Of a DNA stretch of 64,000 nt, positions 56,521 to 64,000 are shown one piece after another (position 1 is the stretch's first letter; each line of letters opens with the position of its first letter). The DNA comes from Polychytrium aggregatum (taxonomy: Eukaryota; Chytridiomycota; Chytridiomycetes; Polychytriales), in contig NW_026516248.1 of assembly GCF_025602895.1 (NCBI RefSeq), positions 290,922 through 354,921 of the forward strand, read 5' to 3'. Below the pieces are notes generated by a model that was given only the letters and a program-made list of their open reading frames with translations, did not search any database and had not been told where the DNA came from. Position numbers and translations under genes: made by a program.

Positions 56521-59050
56521 TTACTCGGCCGGGTTGCGCAGGAGAGCCTCGTTGGTCACCTGGAGCTCTTCAATCTCAGGAGCAAGCTCGGCCAGCGCCT
56601 CGTGGGCCTCCTGTTGAGCCAAGAACAGCAAACCAGAAGTGAGTATCGCAGTCGGATATGCCAACGCAGCGGCCCGCATCCGTATCGTATCGTCCAGCGG
56701 GCCCGATGTGTCCCCACATCCAATATCGACAAGGACACCTTCCGCACACACACCCACACATCCAAAAGCTCATGCGCGCGATATCCGAGGTACTGCACCT
56801 TGAAGTAGGCCAGCTGGATCGCAACGAGATCGGTCAGGTTCTTGAGGGGCTCGGTGCTCTCGACCACGAGCTTCATCTTGCCCATGGCATCATCCACGGC
56901 AGTCACAAACTCATCCTCGGCCGCCTCCATCTCGACGCGGGCGGGCTCGACCTTCTCGGGCCGGGCAGCCTTCAGCTTGGCACGAGCGGCGTCGTAGTTG
57001 AGGCGGACGGCCTTGACGTTGTTGCGGGCTTTCTGTGGTTTATCGCGCCCAGGAAGCCATCACGGGCTGGAGTTAACCGACTGCGCGAATACACACGCAG
57101 TCTCAGGGAAGCATGTCGCACCGCTTCCACACTCCAGGGGGCATGCCCGCCTCCCACCACATTCTGGCCTCAGGGCCTCGCACGCAGCATCCTTATCTGT
57201 ATCCCGCCTCCCCCCCCCATCCCAGCAAGCCCCTGCTCATTCGCGAGATTGTCGACTCACCATGGCGTGCGCAATGGTCTGGTTAAGAGTGGTGCTGAAG
57301 GGCTGGTAGAACTTTGCGACGGCCTCGTGGTCCTGCTTCAGACGGGCGTTGGCAATCTTGTCGTGGGTGGCAGCAAAGCGCTGGAGAGCGGCACCTACAA
57401 GCCCAGATGAATGAATACGATGCTGAACAGTGCGGCCCATGGCCGCTGGGATGCCGTGGGCTTCGATGGATCGACCCTTCCCTCCCGATGGGACATCAAT
57501 GCTTACCCAGAGGCTCCTGAGTGCCCAGGGAAAGAGCAGCTTGAGTGGCGGCGCGAGAGAAGGCGTGGCTCAAGCCCGACGGAGCTTCTTCACGAGCAGG
57601 CTTTGGAGGAGCAATGGTCTCAGCACCGGCAACGCCGACAGCACGGGCTCCAGAGGCGGCGAGTCCGGAGGCGCGATCGCCAGCCTTCGAAGCAAAGCTG
57701 CCGAGGGTTTCCGAGAGAGGTGCCTCGTAGTCGTAGTGAGGAAGAGTATAGTTGCGGCCGACGCGGATAAAGTTCTCGTGGAAGGTCTTGATGCGGTCGA
57801 CTCGCTACCAGGACGGACGACGATATGCCAAACGTAAGAAAGCATGTCACAGTTACAGAGGGGGGGGGCCAGCGCCAAGCCAACTGTCGCCTGAAATAGG
57901 CGGGGAGGGGAGGCGATCAAGATCTGCCAGTCAGGCCAAGCTAGTGTGCAGGGCAGAGAAATGCCAAGGAGCCAAGGGTCGCAGCCAAGGGCAAGACCGG
58001 TGCTTGCGAAAGGCATCATGCAGAGACTCCGGATGTTCCCGAAGAGAGCCGTGCCGTCGAGCAAGCCAGAGGACTTGATGCAGCTTCAGATCAGGCAGAG
58101 CTCTCCCAATAGACTGCCACTGATTCTTGTAGACACAGGCGCCGGCGCTCGGCATCGAGCCAATAATGGCAGAGCCAAGGTCCCCATCGCACCGGTTGCC
58201 AAGAAGCCAGCCAGCGAGCCCAGCGATCTTGCCCCGAACCTGTCTGCACACAGCTCCGGGGGGGGGCTCCAGCCTCTCATCACAGCATCAACAATATGCG
58301 GCACAGCGACGGCGTCGGTACATACGTCTTCCAGATCACGGTACTCCTGGGGAAGCTCGGTGACATCGGCGTTGGCGCTTATACGCTCGCGGGCCAGCTG
58401 TATGATCCGCATCGTGAGGCAGGCGTGGTCAGTGTGAGATCAGCAGAGATACATCATTCTTCCCTCCAAGAGTGCGTCGTCGTGATGCCCATTCGAGTCC
58501 AGGGTACGGCCGCGGGAATGGCATTCAAAAGAGCCCTCTTCAGCGGGTGCATGGAAAGAGGCGCTCTCGCCAAGATCAAGCCGCCGGAGGCAAAGAGGCA
58601 AGGACCGAGGATGCTTGGACGGGGAGGAGCCAGCCGCTTGCCCAGTTGACGATCGATGTCCCCTGATGAGCGCCGGCACCAACAACGACAGTATTCCGCT
58701 GTCTGTACACTTGGATGGCCACTCAAGCAGGCGCTTGAGCAATCCCAGTCCAAGAACAAGAGCAAGCCGTTTTGGTGTCCTCCCTCCGCTCCACCCCTTT
58801 GCACCTGAGCCTGCAGCCCACAAGTTCCAGATGCGACCGCTGACGATTTGCCATGGGACCCATGTGCCCAGATGCATGCTTGAACCAGGATCCAGGGCAA
58901 AGGCGCAACGTCGCGAGGCTCAGGATGGTTTACCTGGGAGAGTTGCGTGATGTTCTTGCCGAGGGATGCGCTGAGAGGCTTGAGGCGCTCGGCAAAGCTG
59001 GTGGCCAGCGAAGAGATGTTGGCAGAGGTGGAGTTGGGTTGTTCGGCCAT
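56521..59050 (-). CDS. GVP36: Gvp36-like BAR-domain protein
   Basis: Six exons (59050-58934, 58397-58326, 57804-57507, 57394-57261, 57032-56799, 56610-56521) join in phase to 314 residues. BAR proteins form curved dimers that bind and shape membranes; yeast Gvp36 acts on Golgi vesicles and in endocytosis. Diagnostic blocks are LKPLSASLGKNITQLSQ|LARERI, TELPQEYRDLEDRVDRIKTF, QPFSTTLNQTIAHAM, NNVKAVRLNYDAARAKLKAA (then RPEKVEPARVEMEAAEDEF), LKNLTDLVAIQLAYFKEAHE and LAPEIEELQ. The acidic-basic heptads of exon 5 fit a BAR coiled-coil helix. The ATG at 59050 begins the conserved N-terminus directly. Confidence 0.87.
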
Positions 59051-59753
59051 GGCGATATTGATCGATTGACGGATGGTTGAGAGAGGCAAGGCAGGCGAGT
59101 ACGGCGGGGTGTCGCTGAGGAGGGGGGAGCGGCTGCAGACAAATGAGGCTGGAGATGGATGGAGAGAAAGACGAAACGTCGCTTGGCCCCGGCCAACACC
59201 ACGGTCTTCTCCCCTGGCCAAGATGGGCGGGCCTCGCTGGGCCTCTCGCGCGGCGCTCGCTCCTCGCTGGCCGGGCGATGGGGACACCGCCAAGACACAT
59301 GTGCATCGCCTCGGCAGCGACTGCATTCATGCCGATGGGCCTTGGCTGCTCGACGGCCGATGCATCGCCTGCCGTAGACACCGCCCACGACTCGCGGCAA
59401 CCGATTCGTTCGCTCAATCGTCCGGAACTCCAGATGCCGCAACCACAACCGCATCCAACGCATCCAACGCATCCAACGCATCTGCTGGCCCGCACCCTGC
59501 CAAGCATCGATTCTCCTGCACAGCTTCGATGTTCGACGCACCCAGAGAGCCTCTGTCGAGACGTGTATCTACAGGGCTGTGTGACGACATTGGCTCCCAA
59601 CACACTTCCAGCATGCTTCCAATTAGTGTCGGCGCTGTCGATATCGCGCGCGTCGACATGTCGCCTTCCGTCCTGATGGGCGATCGGTCCTGATGGGCGA
59701 TCGGTCCTGATGGGCGATCGGTCCTGATGGGCAAGCCACCAACGACGTCCTCC
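59051..59753. promoter_or_regulatory. region upstream of the Gvp36-like gene
   Basis: About 700 bp between the stop of the CCDC9-like gene and the Gvp36-like start. A 10-bp CATCCAACG-type repeat (four copies, about 59453-59485) and a 17-bp repeat (59671-59732) are present. No gene is seen. Confidence 0.5.
59671..59732. repeat. 17-bp tandem repeat (TGATGGGCGATCGGTCC)
   Basis: Three and a half copies, beginning about 20 bp past the stop codon of the CCDC9-like gene on its 3' side. It probably lies in that gene's 3' untranslated region. Confidence 0.92.
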
Positions 59754-62136
59754 TCAGGGCTGGTTCGGAGACACTGAGTCGGCCCATCGCCCGACGTCCT
59801 CATCCAAGTCAAAGCTCTGTGCTTCGAGAGTCGATAGCGAAATGACCACCACATCGCCGTCGGTTGCTGGGCCGCCTCGACCTGGAACCTTGGGCCCGGA
59901 ATCTTTCTCCGCGTTGACGGGTGCGCCAGCATCGTGAGGTTCAGCACTCGAGCGGGCAGGTTGGTCTCGGGAGTCGCCGCCTTCGCTTTGGCCACGGCCA
60001 CTTCGTCGGGGTGTGCCGGCCGAGTCCCACCGTTTGTTTTGGCCGCTGCTGTTGGCCCGACCCACGCCCGATCGGCCACCCCCGTTCTTTGATCTTCGGT
60101 CGCTGCCATCCTGTTCCTGTCTGGATATCCGATGGCGGGGCGGCCGCAGACTTAGCAGGAACCCATCACAACAGCGAGGTGCATCCCACAGCGACCCTCC
60201 AGGACGGGAGTCACAAACATTCCCGTTCCAAGGAACAAATCGTTTCTCGCCCTCCCCGATGTTGACTGCCTGCCTACCTCGAGCGCTGGTGGTGCTCCTC
60301 GCGGAGCTTCCTGGCTTGGGCTTCCTTTTCGCGCTGCCGGTGCTGATCTTGCCTCTCTTGCTGGACTCGGACCGCTTCCGATTTCTGCCAAGCGATCTCG
60401 TCCTCTTCTACCTCCTGAGATTCCAGACATACACCGGTCGCCATAGTCACCACACAGTCGCTGATTTAGTCACAGAGGTCCTGCTGCAGGATCACACTCG
60501 CGCGAACAATGCGACCAGATGCTGCCACATGGTGCTAGAAGAACTGTTTTGCAACCAAAGTCGCTCTCAGGGAGCAGAATCATACCTTTTGCTTGCGCAG
60601 GATCTCGGCGTTTTTCTTCTTCATCTCCTCCATTTTCTTCTCCAGTTCCTCGGGCGTTAGGCGCTAGAAAGGCGGCCGTGGCAAAGGCAATGTCAGTAAG
60701 CACAATGTCTGCTCGGCGCACAGACAGCCCATCTTCTCGGGTGGATCGCCTTGACACTTGGGTGAGACCGGGACTACTCAGGTGACGGCCATGTCCAGAG
60801 ACAGCATTTGCACAAGAAGCTGTAACACACCTTCTTGTCGGCGCCACCGCTCAAAATGCGAGATGGGTTGACATAGGGCGCGGTTCCCAGAGGCTTTGCC
60901 TGCACAGCACATGTGGGGAAGCAATCGATTGGTCGCCCAAATCAGTATCCATGAGACCAACTAGCATAAAATAGCCAGCCATCGCCGTGTCTCGGGCTGA
61001 CCCCCGAAATACGTCTGCTGCGATCGGCTGCGTCAATGTCGCCCACGGCATTCAAGCCAGTCGTCATCATGGTCATCATGGTCGTCATCAAAGCACCACG
61101 CATTCAAGAACAGACCGCCATACCGGAGTCTGAGATCGGTGCTCGTTGCGGCGGTGGACGGGCTCGTTTTCGGCCGCGCTGGGCTGGCTAGCGACCGCTT
61201 CCAAGGGCTCCTGTGACTGCTTGGGTTGGGGATGGCCACCGCCTCGGCCTCGACTTCCATACCGCTTGGGGGACCCGCGCGAGTGGCTCTTGTTTCTCTG
61301 CACTCGGACGTCAGAGGCCTCGTCTCCCTTTGCAATGTCGATGTCGATGCCGACGATGTCATTGTTAGCTGGGGCGCAGCGTCAGTTGGGAAGCGAGCAT
61401 GCGAGCAAGCGTCGGCAATGACCCCCAGCACATCGAGACCATGACCAAATGCCTGGAATCCAGGCAGCGACGACTGGCCATGGGTGCATCCATGAGCAAA
61501 ACCACCGTCGTCCAAAAGCATACGACGGCTGGATCCTCGATGTTCTCGGGGGAGCTCGAACAGGCCTCGTTGAACAGAGTCGGAGGCCAGCCTCACCTCC
61601 TTGTCGGCATCGTTAGCCGTGTCGGTGCTATCGACGGGTTCGTTGCTGACTGAGGCGGCACTGTGGGGTTTTCCGCCGCTAGTTGGGCGCTGGCGATCCT
61701 TTCGCTGGTTTCGATGCCCTCGCTTGGCCGGGCTTTGGATCGTGCCGATCTTTGCGCCGTCGTGTGAGGTGAGATCAGCAGAGCCGTCTGGGTTGAGAGG
61801 AGGTGCTGGCGGTTGATCCTCGCTAGGTTGCTGCGACTCTTCCCTCTCGGCTTGCCGGGATGCAGTGGGGGCATGGGCCAAGCCTTCCTCGCCGGCGCTG
61901 GGCGAGGATTCGGCGTGGTGTGGCCCGCGGCTCAGGGTGATATCTCTGTCCTCCAAGTCCGGCTCGGCCTCGTCGTCGGCATCTTCCTGGTTGCTAAAGA
62001 CCTCGTTCGCGTCGACAAAGAGCTCGTCTGATCCCTGGGGCTCGAGCTTGGCCATTGTGTCGGCCGGCTTTTCGTTTGGCTCAACATCGAAAGGCTGGCT
62101 GGCCGGTGCGGTCTGGTCCGCCGGGAGCTCGGACAT
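59754..62136 (-). CDS. basic Arg/Gly-rich coiled-coil protein (CCDC9-like)
   Basis: Exon 1 (62136-61597) gives an acidic, disordered start MSELPADQTAPASQPFDVEP. Later exons include one with KSHSRGSPKRYGSRGRGGG (about 61365-61140), AKPLGTAPYVNPSRILSGGA (about 60900-60833), RLTPEELEKKMEEMKKKNAE (about 60660-60583), EVEEDEIAWQKSEAVRVQQE (about 60415-60280), and a last exon with GQNKRWDSAGTPRRSGRGQ that ends near 59754. The order (acidic start, RG-rich basic patch, short KMEEMKKKN coiled coil, RG-rich tail) resembles the CCDC9 type of RNA-associated proteins. Molecular function is unknown. The join between exon 1 and the RG-rich exon is out of phase with the sites I tried, so an extra small exon near 61400-61590 is likely. 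Confidence 0.55.
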
Positions 62137-62900
62137 TGTGGGCAGAAAGACGGAGCGGGGGAAGCGGAGAGATGAGGGAGATTGCGTGGGAGTTTGGGAT
62201 GGTTTGGATCGGGTGTTGCTCGTTTAGTTTCGGGGCAGTGGAGAGAGTTGGGTGGTTGGATGAGTCGAAGCAAGTTGGCAGCGATCTGGGGGGAAGACAG
62301 CCGGCTGTGAAGGACGAGCGAGGCCTTGAGTTGCTGATGGGCTGCGGGCGCGGGGCGACCGGAACCTTGGGCTGCGGCTCATGCGTGCCGATGCCGGGCC
62401 GCCATCTGTGGACGCAGCACTCTGGAGCCGGGATGCTACTGCTACTGCTGCATATCGAAGGGCACTGGCCCTCAGCTCCACTTACTCCCCCCCCCCCCAA
62501 ATCGGCACTTCGGGCATTTCGATCGACTTCCACCATCAATGTGTGGTACTGGCCCGTCCTCAATCGCGAACACGCCAATCCACTTCCCATGCAACAAACA
62601 CGAGTATTCTCAGATCCAGCCCACCACAGATGCGCTGCCGGTCTTCACGGCGACACTGGAAAGCCATGTTGCGCGACGAACTTGTCATTGGAGCGGATAC
62701 AATCTCTGAGATCGGCGTCGCTCTCCAGGAGTGACTGCTCCAAGTCACAGACGATCGCTCAGCGGTCTGTTCAACACAGCAATGCGACACTCGCGAGCAA
62801 TGCAGCTGGACGAGACAAATCCGAAACGCATGCGGAAGCGACAGTATGACATGCGTCAGTCCAGTGCCAGCTCCAAAGCCACCATTCGTACAGCCAGCAC
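62137..62900. other. intergenic region upstream of the CCDC9-like gene
   Basis: Holds the promoter of the minus-strand CCDC9-like gene and probably the last exon and 3' region of the surface-protein gene to its right. A run of about 10 C lies near 62490. No separate gene is supported. Confidence 0.4.
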
Positions 62901-62904
62901 TCTC

Positions 62905-63840
62905 AGGCCGAAGGAGACTGCAACTCACCGGCAGCGACCGATATGGCTCCTCCGGCAACAGCGGCGGCACTCGTCGGACTCGCACTTTTGCTCAGCGATT
63001 CATAAGGCACATTCAGCTCCACTCGGTTGGGGAGCTGTGTCGGAGGACTCGAATGGATCGTGACTGTCGGACACTGGTATGTCAGCTTGACGAACGTTTG
63101 AGTTGAGCAGTTCCGGCATCCGCATCGACGCACACGAGCTGATTGATCTGGTCCGAAAACATCGAGTCCGCTGTCGTGAGACCGTACAGCCCATCAAAGA
63201 TCTTGGTGCAGGTTGGATAGACCGGGCGTCTGGAGAGGGCATATGGGTCGAAGCAATGCGCCGCGTCGATGCTGGTGGGTCCAGTAGGAGAAGGTTTTCG
63301 TCGAAAATGGTGGCGACCATAGGCTGGCGGCAGATCCACAGAAGCAGACAGGGGATGAAAGCGCCAGGTCAGTGAGCATGGGAAAACAGCATGAGGCAGG
63401 AAGCAGGAAGCAGGAAGCAGGAAGCGCGAAGCAGGAAGCAGGAAGCAACTGCGTTCGGCTCACTCAATATCCGTGTAGTTTTTGCTGCTGTAGACCCCGG
63501 TGAAGAAGCTGGGTGTGCAGGGATCGGTGTTGAGAGTCGAGAACTGGGCGACGACGGTGCAGTTGGCTCGACAGGTCGGGTCGCTGTAGCAGTTGTGGGC
63601 CACGATGGTGTTGTTCTCGGGAACCACGGCAAAGTAGACAAAGCCAGGCAGGGTCACATTGAACTCATAGCTCGGAATGCACCGGTTGGTGGCCAGGAGG
63701 TTGTCCCCGAGCATGCCTGCTGCCTCGGAATCCAGAGCCTGGGCCGGGTTGAGGCAGTTCGGGGCAATCAGCAGGGGGCTTGGTGGACGAGCCACTGGAG
63801 GTTTGTGGGTCGATTGGGACGGGAGCGATGCTGGCGGTCA
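62905..63840 (-). CDS. probable cell-surface or secreted protein, exons incomplete (5' end uncertain or outside window)
   Basis: At least three coding exons are likely on the minus strand. Exon A (about 63815-63468) encodes a Cys- and Asn-rich segment with CLNPAQALDSEAAGML, NNTIVAHNCYSDPTCRANC and CTPSFFTGVYSS, and many N-glycosylation-type sites. Exon B (about 63330-63085) encodes YPTCTKIFDGLYGLTTADSM and FSDQINQLVCVDADAG. Exon C (about 63050-62928) encodes a short linker and a hydrophobic Ala/Gly/Val stretch (SAAAVAGGAISVAA) that may begin a membrane segment split by an intron. No ATG or signal peptide is found upstream in frame, so the first exon is probably beyond or very near the right edge. 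The family is not recognised. Exon A to B joining is unresolved. Confidence 0.45.
63390..63446. repeat. 7-bp tandem repeat (AGGAAGC) within an intron
   Basis: Seven to eight heptamers, one with a change, between exons A and B of the surface-protein gene. On the gene's strand it is a pyrimidine-rich GCTTCCT array. Confidence 0.9.
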
Positions 63841-64000
63841 TGGAGTCGGTTGGGACGGGGCGAAGGGGCGAATAGTGGTGGGGAAATGGGCAGAGTCTCC
63901 CAGTTTGCTGACGGAGGAAGAGCACCGATGCAAACGGACTCGCTGGTGGGAGATGCGATGCTGGTGCAGGGGGTTCGTTGATGGCAACCAGGGCGACAAC

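Overview
This window looks like nuclear DNA of a fungus, probably an early-diverging (chytrid-like) lineage. Most genes are split by several short GT-AG introns, the sequence is GC-rich, and the recognisable genes are fungal: RIM15, POP1, MIC19, GVP36-like, Pcl-type cyclins and an Ecl1-type zinc protein. No bacterial operon features are present. The species cannot be named from sequence alone. Exon joins given below were checked by reading frame and splice phase unless stated otherwise.

Left part (1-26 kb). The window opens inside the 5' end of a minus-strand gene; its first 252 bases recur perfectly at 40525-40776. A Tnp2-type (CACTA superfamily) transposase gene follows. Then come a Pcl-type cyclin (minus), a long gene-free stretch, an Ecl1-like protein (minus), MIC19 (minus), and POP1 (plus, 14 exons). 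MIC19 and POP1 diverge from a 0.5 kb intergenic region.

Middle (26-48 kb). A large Rim15/greatwall-type kinase gene (minus) is followed by a bifunctional chorismate mutase-prephenate dehydratase. Next are two related single-pass membrane proteins with a Kre9/KNH-like ectodomain, a cytosolic PPxY motif and a C-terminal SH3 domain; tRNA-Asn and tRNA-Lys lie between them. A PPR-like, probably mitochondrial protein follows; its last intron carries a long hexanucleotide satellite against the 3' splice site.

Right part (48-64 kb). A second Pcl/PHO80-type cyclin (plus), a convergent gene-free block, a Gvp36-like BAR-domain protein, a basic Arg/Gly-rich coiled-coil protein (CCDC9-like), and a probable cell-surface protein that appears to run off the right edge.

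Functional themes. Rim15, two Pcl-type cyclins (partners of Pho85-type kinases) and an Ecl1-like protein belong to families tied to nutrient and stationary-phase signalling in yeasts; whether they cooperate here is inference. The most unusual content is the PPxY/SH3 membrane-protein family with diverged ectodomains, near-identical SH3 modules and a perfectly duplicated promoter plus signal-peptide start. The bifunctional P-protein is the second point of interest.
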